DNA of 64,000 nucleotides, from positions 558,001 to 622,000 of the forward strand of contig NW_026063256.1 of NCBI RefSeq assembly GCF_024362695.1. Direction: 5' to 3'. The number at the start of each line of letters is the position of its first letter. The first letter of the stretch is position 1. Below, piece by piece: positions 52,598 to 63,064 of the stretch. A model generated the notes under the pieces. The model had not been told where the DNA came from. It searched no databases and saw only the letters and a list, made by a program, of their open reading frames with translations. The translations under genes were made by a program, and so were the position numbers. Source of the stretch: Pectinophora gossypiella (taxonomy: Eukaryota; Arthropoda; Insecta; Lepidoptera; Gelechiidae).

Positions 52598-53075
52598 AAC
52601 TAAACCCAATTTATTTTCAAGAATAATTATCAAATAAGACTAAAGAAAGAAATAACACCAAAGTGATCAAATTTATATAATATAAATAAAAAAAAATACT
52701 TTGTATTCTTTTTATGTTTTACTATTTTACACACCCTCTCACACACACTCACGTACAACTACATTCCACACAAAGAGAGGATCTTTCTTTCTTTCTTTCT
52801 GTTTTCTTTTGTCTTTTTATTTTGTTAAGCCAGTCATTAAAAACTTTTGTATTTCTTTGTTTTGGAAACATAAGTGCGTAAACTAGCTAGCTTAAGTAAC
52901 ATAATTATCCAGGAGAGAGGCATCATAGGCTGTAATACAAGTATTTATATACTTAGTCAGCTATGGTACCTACCTATTTATACCTGTGTCCAAGACTAAG
53001 CTATTTTAAGGAAAAAAAATTGTACCTACTTTTTTGGCAATAAATTATTATTATTATTATTATTATTATTATAGA
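52598..53075 (+). other. LINE 3' UTR with TTA tail
   Basis: AT-rich, with CTCACACACACTCAC and TTTC repeats (52735-52800). It ends AATAAATTATTATT... (53039-53072). The tail is a trinucleotide repeat, not poly(A), as in several insect LINEs. Confidence 0.8.
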
Positions 53076-53087
53076 GCAGAGAGATAT

Positions 53088-53640
53088 CAACGTGCTGCAG
53101 CGAGTCCTGATCCACAAGAGAGACATGGAGAGGTACCTAAGGATGAAACCAGGTATGACCCAGCATCTATTTTCTTTAAAGAATTTATGAACTTGTTAAG
53201 GAATAAACCCAGTGAACGTGAAAGTTTTTCGTCCCATATGAACAGCGTTATACCCGAATTCGATCCCCTACTTAAGGAACAAACTGTTAACGTTTGGTTA
53301 GATAAGGTAGACGAATGTGCTGAAATTTATGGATGGTCGGATAAACAGACCATCCATTACGCCCTGCCCAAGCTAACAGGACAAGCAAAACTTTGGTATC
53401 AAGGTTTGCCGTCCCTGAAACATACATGGGCAGAGTGGAAACAACTTCTTAATCGATTCCTTTCCATCGATAGAAAATTATGCAGAGATTCTGACTGAGA
53501 TGCTAAAAAAGCGTGCACGCTTTGGCGAGTCATTAGAATTATACTACTACGGAAAAATAAATCTGCTTAATCGCTGCAAAATTTTCGGTCGAAATGCCGT
53601 AGATTGCCTGGTTCATGGCGTTTATGATAGAGGTGTAGAA
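53088..53640 (+). pseudogene. Gypsy gag capsid region, frameshifted
   Basis: 'YDPASIFFKEFMNLL', 'IPEFDPLLKEQTVNVWLDKV', 'LTGQAKLWYQGLPSLKHTW' and 'WKQLLNRF' are the conserved retrotransposon gag blocks. A one-base shift near 53460 moves the frame. It continues 'EMLKKRARFGESLELYYYGKINLLNRCKIFGRNAVDCLVHGVYD', until the LINE fragment breaks it at about 53640. Capsid would package the RNA. Confidence 0.85.
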
Positions 53641-54391
53641 ACCGCGCGATTAGTTTATTTTGCCTACTTCCACAGTCTAATGTCGTACGGCATCTTGCTG
53701 TGGGGTCATGCTGCAGATGTGAACAGCATTTTTGTTCTGCAAAAGCGGGCCATTCGGGCGATTTACAAATTGGGACCCAAGATGTCACTTAGAAATAAAT
53801 TTAAAGAAATTAATATTTTAACTATGGCATCACAATATATCTTTGAAAACTTAATATATGTAAAAAAACATATAGGATTATTTGCAAAAAATAGCGATCG
53901 GCACATTGTTAATACCCGGAATAAAAATAAACTTGCTTTACAAGTCAGTCGATTACATAAGATTACTAAATCTTTTAAGGGGCAATGTATACGTTTTTAC
54001 AATAAGATTCCCATTGACATTCAGAATTTGCCTTTCAACTGCTTTAAGAAAGTAGTTAAACAAAAACTTTACAAAAAAGGTTATTATAAAGTTAGTGATT
54101 ATTTAGAAGATATGAATGCATGGGATTAACTGTCTGAGAACTGATATTAGGCAGCTAAATTACTCAATTGTATATCAATATTTTATGTTTATTTTTATTT
54201 TTTTAAAAAGAACGTCTAGGGCCCTGTGCCGAGGTTTTTCTTGCAGCTTCTTTTCCCCGGCTATACAGGTTGTGAGAAGCTGCAGTAGTTTTAGGCGGAT
54301 GAGACGTTCGTTATGTAAAAATTGACGATTCAAAGAGTAACTATGTTACCTACTGAATAAAGATATTTTTGATTTGATTTGATTTGATTTG
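53640..54391 (+). mobile_element. LINE 3' fragment (RT tail) inside gypsy gag
   Basis: 'YFAYFHSLMSYGILLWGHAADVNSIFVLQKRAIRAIY' is the typical C-terminal block after the reverse transcriptase thumb of jockey/CR1-group LINEs. The frame ends at 54129. The 3' UTR has AATAAAG and ends in four GATTT repeats (54370-54391). A short GAAA shared at both ends may be the target duplication, but gag sequence between the capsid and zinc knuckle seems lost, so a deletion accompanied the insertion. Confidence 0.8.
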
Positions 54392-55117
54392 AAATGTCCT
54401 AAACCGCTCATGAAGTGTGGATTTTGTCATCTCATGGGCCACACGGAGAACGAATGCCGCAGGAAACATTCTCCTAATTCCGATGCCAAGGAAAAGACCG
54501 TATTAAAGGTCTTAATAGATGAACCCGATCACCTCTGCAACTCCAGGGCAGTAGCCAAGGATGTAGGTGAAATTTCAGCATCTGATCATAGCAATAAGAA
54601 ATATAATTTGCCAATACAAATAAATGGACAACTAACTATGTGTTTGATAGATCTGGGCAGCGAAGCTACTTTAATTCGAAGATCAGATGCTGAATGGTTC
54701 GACTTACATTGGGAGACGATAGACGGTCCATTCTTGAGGGGGTTAGGCAATATACCATATTTACCGGAAGGTAGAGTTTACGTTACTGTAGAATTACAAG
54801 GGGTTGTGGAAAGGCAAGTCGAAGCTTTTGTGGTGGAGGATCATATAATAAACTACCCTGTTTTGTTAGGCCACAGTTTTTCGGAGCGCCCTAATTTACG
54901 AATCATCAAAACCGCAACCGAATTAATTTTTGAAAGGGTGGTCCACCGCGAGCCGAAGGTTCCACTACTAACTACCGGTGAAACTACTATTCCTATAGGG
55001 GAATTAAAGTCTGTTCCAGTGAGGACCACCTCTTTCGAAGTTGGCAATATCTATGTCGCTGGTACGGTAAGAGGATGCTCGGGTAGCGAATATTATTTAT
55101 TTGCCTGGCGAATATAG
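54392..55117 (+). pseudogene. Gypsy gag zinc knuckle and protease
   Basis: It starts with a CCHC-type knuckle (CGFCHLMGHTENEC, 54414-54455), then an aspartic protease: LIDLGSEATLI, where the catalytic triplet is usually D-T/S-G, so the residue after Asp is altered, then YPVLLGHSF near the end. A one-base frame break near 55100 leads to the next piece ('PGEYRISQGVCTLL'), which runs to the BEL insertion at 55310. Protease would process the polyprotein. The odd triplet and the frame break suggest decay. Confidence 0.8.
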
Positions 55118-55310
55118 GATCTCTCAGGGTGTATGTACTTTGTTAATACATAGTTTGGGGACTAAACCAGTAAATTTTTCGAAAGACCCTCTGATCACTC
55201 GTGCATTGGTTTTAGATTCTGGGTTAAATATTCACACTGCAACAAAAGATAAGACTACACAAGACGATTATGTGCTTAATGGCGATGATCACCTTTCCCC
55301 GGAGGATAGG

Positions 55311-55467
55311 TGTTCACGACATACAATATTATAATCTGTGCCAACTATATACTCTATGTACATTCGCACCATTCATTCTTCCCTTCCAAATAAAGACGCG
55401 AACGGAGCTGCAAGTAATTTCAGTTTTTTATTTAATTTCACCGAGAATCTAAGTGCTTCCCTGTTCA
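55311..55467 (+). repeat. BEL 5' LTR
   Basis: Contains a polyadenylation signal (ccAAATAAAgac, about 55390). 55468-55811 is the leader. Its frames of about 80 aa are not recognised. Confidence 0.93.
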
Positions 55468-55811
55468 TGGTCCTTCTTCGCCGACATAAAAGTGTTTGAA
55501 ACATTTTAAGAAGAAAATCACAGTGGATCCTTCATTATAGTGAAATTAAAACATACTAACTACAACAGTGAGCAGTTTTGGATTGCCATTTTACTGTGGC
55601 TTATTGCAAAGCGAACATTCGTTGATTCGCTCACTCAAGGTCACGCGGTCCAGTGTACGCCACGATTTCGGTTCCGTTCCGGTCATTCGTTCCGTTCGTT
55701 CCCGTCACACGAAAAACGACGCAATTTATCGCCATTTTGTTTATTCATTTGTCTATTTGCAGTGTAAAACAATTTTATTAATATTTTGTGTGAACAAGCG
55801 AGCTTACAACA

Positions 55812-56861
55812 ATGGATAATACGAACGAACAGTTATTGAAGCGTCGTTCTGTCCTGAAGGGATGCCTTACAAGGTTGGACAACGGTTTGACACCAGAATT
55901 TCTACAAACTGCGTCAGCGCAAATGTTGAAATTAAAAGAAGAACGCGCACAAGAAATTTTTCATGAATATATGGAATTGCTGTCACAAATCGAGGACGAT
56001 GACGATGATGATCCCACGAAGATGGAAGATAGATACTTCCACTGCATGGACGTGCTCCGAGTAAAACAACAACAGTTGTCCACGCTGTTAAAAAGTGATT
56101 CCTCCAATCGCGGCATAAGTGCTCCAGTGAAGTTACCAAATATTAACATACCCGATTTCAATGGTAATTATTTGGAATACAAACAATTCATCGAACTATT
56201 TACTGCATTGGTAGATAAAAATGAAACTATACTAGATATTCAAAAATTCATGTATTTGCGTAGCTTTCTGAAAGGCGAAGCCTATGATTTAATAAAAAAT
56301 ATACCTGTCCAAGGGTCCAGCTACGCTGAAGCCCTCACATTGTTAAAAGATAGATATGACAATTCACATAAAATTGTACATGAACATATTTCTAAGATTT
56401 TAGATATAAGTCCAATAGGTAGATCGAATGTAACTTCATTGAGGAATTTCATATCAGAGGCAAAACAGCATGTTGCAGCGCTCAAAAACTTAAAGGAGCC
56501 AGTAGATCACTGGGATAGTATATTGGTGTGCATTTTAACACGAAAGCTTGACCAATTTACAAGCAGGGCATATTGTTTAGATAGAGATGTGTCTATTAAA
56601 CCCACCTTTTCAGATTTTATAATGTACCTGGAAGCCAGAGCACTCGCATTCGAGAACTCTGACAACGGCAGGGCAACAACAAGTGGATGTCCACCTCCAA
56701 GAAGGAGCCAAGGTGAATTTAAAGTAGCTAATGTAGCCTCCAAGGAAGAGAAACAATGCCTCTTCTGCAGTAAGTATGATCACAAGCTTTTCAGTTGCCC
56801 TAAGTTTCTTTTGGCCAATCCTACACAGCGGAATGCATTTGTGAATAGCAAAAAGCTTTGA
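55812..56861 (+). CDS. BEL/Pao gag, ended by an in-frame TGA
   Basis: 349 aa with the Pao-type gag pattern: N-terminal helices, an acidic run (EDDDDDDP, 77-84), 'VKLPNINIPDFNGNYLEYKQFIELFTALVD' spread over about 106-136, 'MYLRSFLKGEAYDLI', 'DHWDSILVCILTRKLD', and at the end a first knuckle (CLFC..YDHKLFSC). The TGA at 56859-56861 stands where the next zinc knuckle would begin, and the same frame continues as pol. BEL elements normally have one gag-pol ORF, so this is either a point nonsense change or a readthrough site. Gag would form the particle. Confidence 0.85.
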   Translation: MDNTNEQLLKRRSVLKGCLTRLDNGLTPEFLQTASAQMLKLKEERAQEIFHEYMELLSQIEDDDDDDPTKMEDRYFHCMDVLRVKQQQLSTLLKSDSSNRGISAPVKLPNINIPDFNGNYLEYKQFIELFTALVDKNETILDIQKFMYLRSFLKGEAYDLIKNIPVQGSSYAEALTLLKDRYDNSHKIVHEHISKILDISPIGRSNVTSLRNFISEAKQHVAALKNLKEPVDHWDSILVCILTRKLDQFTSRAYCLDRDVSIKPTFSDFIMYLEARALAFENSDNGRATTSGCPPPRRSQGEFKVANVASKEEKQCLFCSKYDHKLFSCPKFLLANPTQRNAFVNSKKL

Positions 56862-59800
56862 AAGGTTTGTTTGAATGGTCACCATGGCAAATGCAGATTT
56901 TATTTTAAGTGTGCACATTGTAAACAAGGCCATAACACGCTTCTGCACACTAACACCGCATCTCAGCCTGTGGCCCATGTGTCAGTGGATTCGCCGCCGC
57001 AGTCCATCGATCTGAAAGAAAATGTGTCATTATTATCAGGTTTAAATAACAACAAGCATGTATTGCTTCCCACAGCTAAAGTAAAGGTACTTACCAATGA
57101 TGGCAGGGAGCTTACTGTCAAGGCCCTACTTGATTCAGGGAGTCAATCATCCTTCATAACATCAAACCTGGCCAAAACATTAGGCAAAACGCTTTCCATG
57201 GGAACAATAAACATAAAGGGCATAGCGAACACAGTACAGAACATAAATAATTCTGTACAGCTTGATGTTTTCTCTCTGGCTTTTCCTTATAAGGCTCATG
57301 TCAACTGCCTTGTGGTGGAAAAAATTACCACTAAGTTGCCACAAAATACGTTTAACATCTCTGACGTCGATATTCCAGCACATATTACACTTGCTGACGA
57401 CACTTTCAACCAAACAAGTGACATTGAAATTTTATTGGATGCTGGTGTCTTTTTTCAGTCGTTGCTGCCCCAGCCTGAAGAGCAGCACAAGTCCAGTGAT
57501 CCTGCACAGCCGCGCCTGGTTGCGACAACCTTCGGCTATGTAGTTGCAGGCAACATCCCGGAGCAACCTTGCCAGAATACTGCTGTCTCCCTATTTTGTC
57601 AAAATTGTGAGTCCGATATTAGCAGCACAATTAATAAGTTTTGGCAATCAGAGGCTGTCCCGGAAATATTCACTGAACATACGTCTGAACAAGCATACTG
57701 TGAACAGTATTTTAAAGACACTGTAAAGCTAATAAATAACAAGTTTGAAGTCTCAATGCCCCTCAAAATCCCCATATATGACATAAATAATACACTGGGC
57801 GATTCACTAGGCTTAGCATTGCGAAGATTTCTCAATTTGGAGAAAAGACTTCAAAAAGATCGCTCTCTATTTGATGAATATCAGAAATTCATCCATGAAT
57901 ATATTGACCTCGGTCATGCAAGTTATGTAGATATCACAAGTTATGATCTATCACGAGATGCGGTGTATTTTATGCCTCATCACCCCGTCATTCGGGAGAA
58001 TGCTGTCAGCACACGCCTGCGTACAGTATTTGATGGATCCATGAACACTTCAAACAAAATTTCATTAAATGATTTAATGTTAAATGGTCCTGTAGTCCAA
58101 AACGACTTGTTCGACATATTAGTGTTGTTCAGACTTAACAGGTATTTTTTCACATGTGACATCAGACGTATGTTCAGAAATATATCCATAGAGAAAAGCC
58201 AACGATCATTACAAAATATTCTATGGCGAGACAATGATAAAGATCCAATTAAATGTCTGCAATTAAATACTGTCACATACGGGTTAAAAAACTCGTCATT
58301 CCTAGCCACAAGATGCTTGAATGAGCTAGCAGAAAGATATAAAAATGACTATCAATTAGCATGTCCAGTAATATTATCATCAACCTATGTTGATGACATT
58401 TTATATAGTCACAACAATCTCAACACAATAATTCAAACTAAAAATCAACTTGTTGAATTGTTAAGTAAAGGGAGCTTCACTCTACACAAGTGGTCAGCTA
58501 ATGATGCCAAAATTATAGAAAATATTCCTATAGAGCAGCGGTATTCTGGAGAGATTACTCTTCAAAAGGACATCAAAACGTTGGGTTTAAATTTTAATGA
58601 AAATTCAGACTCATTTACATTCTCTCCATTGCCCAAACAATCTGTGAAAACTAAAAGACAAATCTTAAGTTTCATAAGTCAGTTTTATGACCCATTAGGA
58701 TTAATTGGACCAATTTTTGTCAAGGCTAAACAAATAATACAAAGTCTTTGGAAGTCCAATACGGATTGGGATTCTGTTCCTCCAGCTGATATACAGAAGG
58801 AATGGCAAGCCTTTTATGATGAGTTATCAAGTATGCCTAAAATCTCAATCAAGAGAAATACATGTTTGTATGATAATAAAAAAATGCAATTAATTGGTTT
58901 TGCAGATGCATCTAACGTCGCATACGGCTGCGCAGTCTACATGAGAACAGTGAATAGCAATGATGAAGTGAGCATGTCCCTGTTATGCTCCAAGTCGCGC
59001 ATTAACCCCGCGAACAGTACATTAACCATACCTCGACTGGAGCTCAACGCAGCTCTGCTCTTGGCTAGATTAATGTCTCGAGTCTATAAAAATATCAAAC
59101 AACATCAAACAGTTCATAACGTACATCTGTTCACTGACTCTCAGGTAGTACTAGCGTGGTTAAACACAGATGCCATCAAATTAAATGCATATGTAGCTAA
59201 TCGAGTTAAATTTATAAATGAGCTCACAGAAAACTTTACATGGGGTTATGTAACTACAGAAAGTAATCCAGCAGATTGTTTGAGCCGTGGAGTCAATCCC
59301 TGCAACTTACAAAACCATCACCTATGGTGGTCAGGGCCAACAGAGATGTCTAACTCTAATTATAATTTTACAGATTATAGTTATGATGTGCCTAGAATTT
59401 TGCCTGAAACAAAAGCTGTACCGTCGCAACGAGACGTAGTATGTGCATTGACACATAGTACTCAGGAATCATTTTTTGGTACTTTTATCAACAAATTCTC
59501 TACTCTTAACAAAGCAGTAAGAGTACTTGCTTATGTCAAAAGATTCTATAGTAATATTCGACCTAACTCAGTTAAAGTCCAAGAAAATTTCATCACTCAT
59601 TCAGAATATAGTACTTCATTAAATTTATTAATTAAAAATGAACAACAAAAGTACTTTTCTACTGAAATTTCTCACTTGCAAAACGATAAACAATTAGTAA
59701 AATCTAATATAATGAGTCTTAATCCTTTTATTGATAAGGAAGGCCTCCTAAGAGTGGGCGGGCGACTGCAACATGCTGAGTTGTCATATGCACAAAAACA

Positions 59801-60965
59801 TCAATTAATTTTACCTAAGGAATCAATATTAACACGCTTAATTATTGAATTTGAACATGTAAAATTGTTGCATGCAAGTCAAAAGCTCATAATGTATAAT
59901 TTGAATCAGCGTTACTGGATTGTAAACGGCTTACGTTTAATCAAACATATAATTCACAAATGTACTGTATGTTTCCGTTTCAGGGCTACTACAGCCAAAC
60001 AATTGATGGGGTCACTACCTGCAGATCGTGTAAATGTCAGCCGACCATTTGCAAAAGTGGAAATGGATTTCGCTGGGCCGATTATGATAAAGCAATCGCG
60101 CGCTAGAGGTGTCCTAACTACTAAAGGGTACATAGCTGTATATGTATGCTTTACAACTAAAGCTATACATTTAGAGCTTGTAAGTGATCTTACAACAGAC
60201 ACCTTTTTAGCTAGCTTCAAACGTTTTGTGTCGCGAAGAAATGTCCCTAGCGAGGTCTACTGTGATAATGCTGGCACTTACAGGTCTGCAAGTACCCAAT
60301 TAACTGAATTGTATAATTTAAATAATTCAAAATGTCATCAGGCTCAAGTGCAGAGTACAGCGGCTCAAATGGGGATCAACTTCCATTTTATTCCTGCATA
60401 TTCACCGGTGTTTGGCGGTTTATGGGAATCTGCCGTCAAAAGTGTAAAATACCATCTTAAGAGACTACTTGGTAGTCACACATTCACATATGAGCAGCTG
60501 TACACTGTCCTGGTGCAAATTGAGGGAGTCTTAAACTCCAGACCACTCATGCCTATGTCTTCTGATGTAAATGACACGTCATATCTTACTCCTGGGCATT
60601 TTCTTACGGGAGCATCAATGTCCTCTCTCCCGGAACGAGATATCAGTAATGTACCAGAAAATAGACTTAAATTTTGGTCAAAATGTACTGCTTTAAAGCA
60701 GCAATTTTGGAAACAATGGTCAAAACAATATTTAAATGTTTTACAAAACAGACCCAAGTGGAAAACTAGTTATCCTAATGTAAATATAGGTGACCTTGTT
60801 ATTCTAAAAGAATTAGATCAACCTCCAATGACTTGGCCAATGGCACGAGTAACAAACATATTTCCTGGTGCAGATGGCAAAGTAAGAGCCTTAGAAGTTA
60901 TAAAAGTCAATGGCAGAAGTCATAGGACGTCGGTCACAAAAATATGTTTATTACCCATACAATAA
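56862..60965 (+). CDS. BEL/Pao pol (protease, RT, RNase H, integrase)
   Basis: Same frame as gag after the TGA, about 1367 aa. It opens inside a cysteine/histidine cluster (CLNGHHGKC...CAHCKQGH). Numbering from 56871: protease DSGS (88-91); reverse transcriptase with 'TRLRTVFDGS', 'TCDIRRMF' and YVDD (506-509); RNase H with 'GFADAS', 'IPRLELNAAL' and 'FTDSQVVLAWL'; integrase HHCC then D1066 (EMDFAGP), D1132 (VYCDNAG) and E1186 (GGLWES). The C-terminal domain holds 'RPKWKTSYPNVNIGDLVIL'. All catalytic residues are intact and no further stop is seen. There is no clear ATG after the TGA, so pol probably needs readthrough or the repaired codon. Confidence 0.93.
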   Translation, partial: KVCLNGHHGKCRFYFKCAHCKQGHNTLLHTNTASQPVAHVSVDSPPQSIDLKENVSLLSGLNNNKHVLLPTAKVKVLTNDGRELTVKALLDSGSQSSFITSNLAKTLGKTLSMGTINIKGIANTVQNINNSVQLDVFSLAFPYKAHVNCLVVEKITTKLPQNTFNISDVDIPAHITLADDTFNQTSDIEILLDAGVFFQSLLPQPEEQHKSSDPAQPRLVATTFGYVVAGNIPEQPCQNTAVSLFCQNCESDISSTINKFWQSEAVPEIFTEHTSEQAYCEQYFKDTVKLINNKFEVSMPLKIPIYDINNTLGDSLGLALRRFLNLEKRLQKDRSLFDEYQKFIHEYIDLGHASYVDITSYDLSRDAVYFMPHHPVIRENAVSTRLRTVFDGSMNTSNKISLNDLMLNGPVVQNDLFDILVLFRLNRYFFTCDIRRMFRNISIEKSQRSLQNILWRDNDKDPIKCLQLNTVTYGLKNSSFLATRCLNELAERYKNDYQLACPVILSSTYVDDILYSHNNLNTIIQTKNQLVELLSKGSFTLHKWSANDAKIIENIPIEQRYSGEITLQKDIKTLGLNFNENSDSFTFSPLPKQSVKTKRQILSFISQFYDPLGLIGPIFVKAKQIIQSLWKSNTDWDSVPPADIQKEWQAFYDELSSMPKISIKRNTCLYDNKKMQLIGFADASNVAYGCAVYMRTVNSNDEVSMSLLCSKSRINPANSTLTIPRLELNAALLLARLMSRVYKNIKQHQTVHNVHLFTDSQVVLAWLNTDAIKLNAYVANRVKFINELTENFTWGYVTTESNPADCLSRGVNPCNLQNHHLWWSGPTEMSNSNYNFTDYSYDVPRILPETKAVPSQRDVVCALTHSTQESFFGTFINKFSTLNKAVRVLAYVKRFYSNIRPNSVKVQENFITHSEYSTSLNLLIKNEQQKYFSTEISHLQNDKQLVKSNIMSLNPFIDKEGLLRVGGRLQHAELSYAQKHQLILPKESILTRLIIEFEHVKLLHASQKLIMYNLNQRYWIVNGLRLIKHIIHKCTVCFRFRATTAKQLMGSLPADRVNVSRPFAKVEMDFAGPIMIKQSRARGVLTTKGYIAVYVCFTTKAIHLELVSDLTTDTFLASFKRFVSRRNVPSEVYCDNAGTYRSASTQLTELYNLNNSKCHQAQVQSTAAQMGINFHFIPAYSPVFGGLWESAVKSVKYHLKRLLGSHTFTYEQLYTVLVQIEGVLNSRPLMPMSSDVNDTSYLTPGHFLTGASMSSLPERDISNVPENRLKFWSKCTALKQQFWKQWSKQYLNVLQNRPKWKTSYPNVNIGDLVILKELDQPPMTWPMARVTNIFPGADGKVRALEVIKVNGRSHRTSVTKICLLPIQ

Positions 60966-62182
60966 ATGCCTTGTATTATGTTTATACTTTGTTTAAACTA
61001 TATCTCAACATAGACATGTTAGTAGGTTAAGCCTATGTTCTTCCTACTCGACACATTGTTTTCGTAGGCCTAGATGCTTCTCAGAATGTGCTGATTCACT
61101 TCTGAGAGGATGCCAAGAAACACTTAGATATTAAGATTAAATTATAAGTTATATTATAAGTCCTGTCATGTTAAAGAAGTTTATTTCTTTGTTTATGCTA
61201 AATATAGCATACAATATTTCATTTTTCTTATAAGGCCAATTCTTAAGTACAAAATATAATAATTGTAATTTTATGGCTAAAAATGTATAAAAAGTACCTA
61301 TAATTAATTCTCTCTTAGACAATACATGTCTAAATGTATGTCATATTGTTTAATACTAAGGAGCTTCACTCACATATTAATTACATAACTACTCAAAAGG
61401 AGTCAAAATATTTATCTTAATCTTGTAAAAAATAAATAAGCTAAAAATAAGATAGGTTGGTGTTAAAAGAAACCAAATTCTTAAAAAATAATGTTTTTAT
61501 TAACAAACTTAATATTAAAATATCTAGTACCATATACATATGCTTCTATGCTGTTCTGGGAGCATATAAAAAACATAGAACACGTTCAGCTGCTTCTCTT
61601 CCCGGACATGTCGTAAAAACCGACAGAGGGATTGTGTCATCTAACATGATGGACTAATGTTATGGGCGATAGGCTGATCCCTTATCACCATAAGGTTCAT
61701 CATATCCATCTTTGGACTTCGTATCAACAGTGGCTGCAAGTTGTCTTTGATTACTTGTGGCTCTGCCCACCCCATTAGGGATTACGGGCGTGAGTTTATG
61801 TATATATGTATGTACCATATACATTAGAATAAATAACAAACAATAGTGAAAGTTAAAAATAATAGAATGTATAATTTAATTTATAATTTAGTTCAACATT
61901 TAACATTGTATATTGTAACAAGTTAATAAGTAACAAATATTTAATTCATACTTACCATACTTACCTGTTTCCTTTGTAATATCTGTAACTGTAATATCTG
62001 TGCTTTTCAACAGCTAACAAAACAAAATAACAATTGTAAAAAAGAACATAAGAAAAACATAAGTATAAGGTGTGTACATAACTACCATCATGATCAATCC
62101 TTTTCAAACATTTTACCAGCATTATTTACCTTAATTATATACAGTCCATTTAATATCTTTGTTTCCTCGTTGTTGGGAGTTA
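60966..62182 (+). other. BEL 3' untranslated region with dispersed repeat
   Basis: AT-rich, 1.2 kb, no coding. 61747-61815 is the short dispersed repeat also at 14622-14693 ('acttgtggctctgcccaccc' ... 'gtgagtttatg' plus a TATG-like tail). A 66-aa frame (61457-61657) is not recognised. Confidence 0.7.
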
Positions 62183-62339
62183 TGTTCACGACATACAATA
62201 TTATAATCTGTGCCAACTATATACTCTATGTACATTCGCACCATTCATTCTTCCCTTCCAAATAAAGACGCGAACGGAGCTGCAAGTAATTTCAGTTTTT
62301 TATTTAATTTCACCGAGAATCTAAGTGCTTCCCTGTTCA
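62183..62339 (+). repeat. BEL 3' LTR
   Basis: Matches 55311-55467 base for base by eye. It is followed by the ATAGG target duplication and the resumed gypsy frame. Confidence 0.93.
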
Positions 62340-63064
62340 ATAGGCAGGCTTTACGTGATTTATTGGACAAATATAAAATTTGTTTTTCCTGGGGAATGCA
62401 TGACTTAGGCTACACGAATGAAACTGAGATGGTGATCCACTTGAAGGACTCTGAGCAAGTAGTTTATAGACCATACAGGTTGTCACTAAGTGAGCGCAGA
62501 AAGGTACAGTCTATGATAGAGGAAATGATTGAGTGCGGGATAGTCCGCGAGTCTGTATCGCCATATGCCAGTCCAATTGTTCTAGTACGCAAGAAAACCG
62601 GTGACATGCGACTCTGTGTAGACTATCGCGCACTCAATAGCAAAACCAAAAGGGACCACTATCCTTTGCCCAGAATAGAGGACCTCCTACACCAACTCTC
62701 GGGACAGTCCATTTTCACAACCCTTGATTTGGCTTCGGGCTGTCATCAGATACCCATCGCCGAAGAGTCTATAGAAAAGACCGCTTTCGTTACGCCGGAT
62801 GGGCAATACGAATATACCCGTATGCCATTCGGCCTAGCGAATGCGCCTGCTGTCTTTCAACGATTAGTTCACAAAGTCCTGAATAAAGCAAAACTTAAGT
62901 ATACCATTGTTTACATGGACGACATCTTGATACCATCTAGTACTGTTGAGGAAGGATTGAGTCGATTAGAGGAGGTTCTTATTGCTTTGCGGGATAGTGG
63001 ACTTACCTTGAAGATGCCTAAGTGTCATTTCTTTAAGCAGTCTATTGACTTCCTGACTCTATGA
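62340..63064 (+). pseudogene. Gypsy reverse transcriptase domain (resumed)
   Basis: 'QALRDLLDKYKICFSWGMHDLG' and 'YRPYRLSLSERRKVQSMIEEMIECGIVRES' lead into the palm: 'LCVDYRALNSKT', 'FTTLDLASGCHQIPI', 'YTRMPFGLANAPAVFQR' and YMDD (62912-62923). The frame stops at 'SIDFLTL', where 'FLG' and RNase H would follow. An internal deletion there joins it to the integrase tail. This is a different gypsy from that at 25417 (YMDD rather than FLDD, and different sequence). Confidence 0.9.

Larger units (their letters stand above)
47956..53075 (+). mobile_element. Full-length LINE, 5120 bp, 12-bp TSD
   Basis: GCAGAGAGATAT flanks both ends (47944-47955, 53076-53087) and belongs to the interrupted gypsy gag. 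It has a 5' UTR, ORF1 (48442-49428), spacer, ORF2 (to 52597), 3' UTR and a TTA-repeat tail (53044-53072). Neither ORF has an internal stop and the catalytic residues are present, so this is the best candidate for a recently active LINE here. The group is probably jockey/CR1-like. Confidence 0.92.
55311..62339 (+). mobile_element. Full-length BEL/Pao element, 7029 bp
   Basis: 157-bp LTRs (55311-55467, 62183-62339) look identical, start TGTTCACGAC and end CCCTGTTCA. The target duplication is ATAGG (55306-55310, 62340-62344). The gypsy reading frame continues across the site once the element is removed. TGG right after the 5' LTR (55468) fits a tRNA primer site. No clear polypurine tract is seen before the 3' LTR. 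There is no env. Identical LTRs imply recent insertion, although 157 bp is a short clock. Confidence 0.95.

Noticed and set aside
61457..61657. 66-aa ORF as a BEL accessory or env gene
   Set aside because: Too short, no signal peptide or membrane segment, and in AT-rich untranslated sequence.
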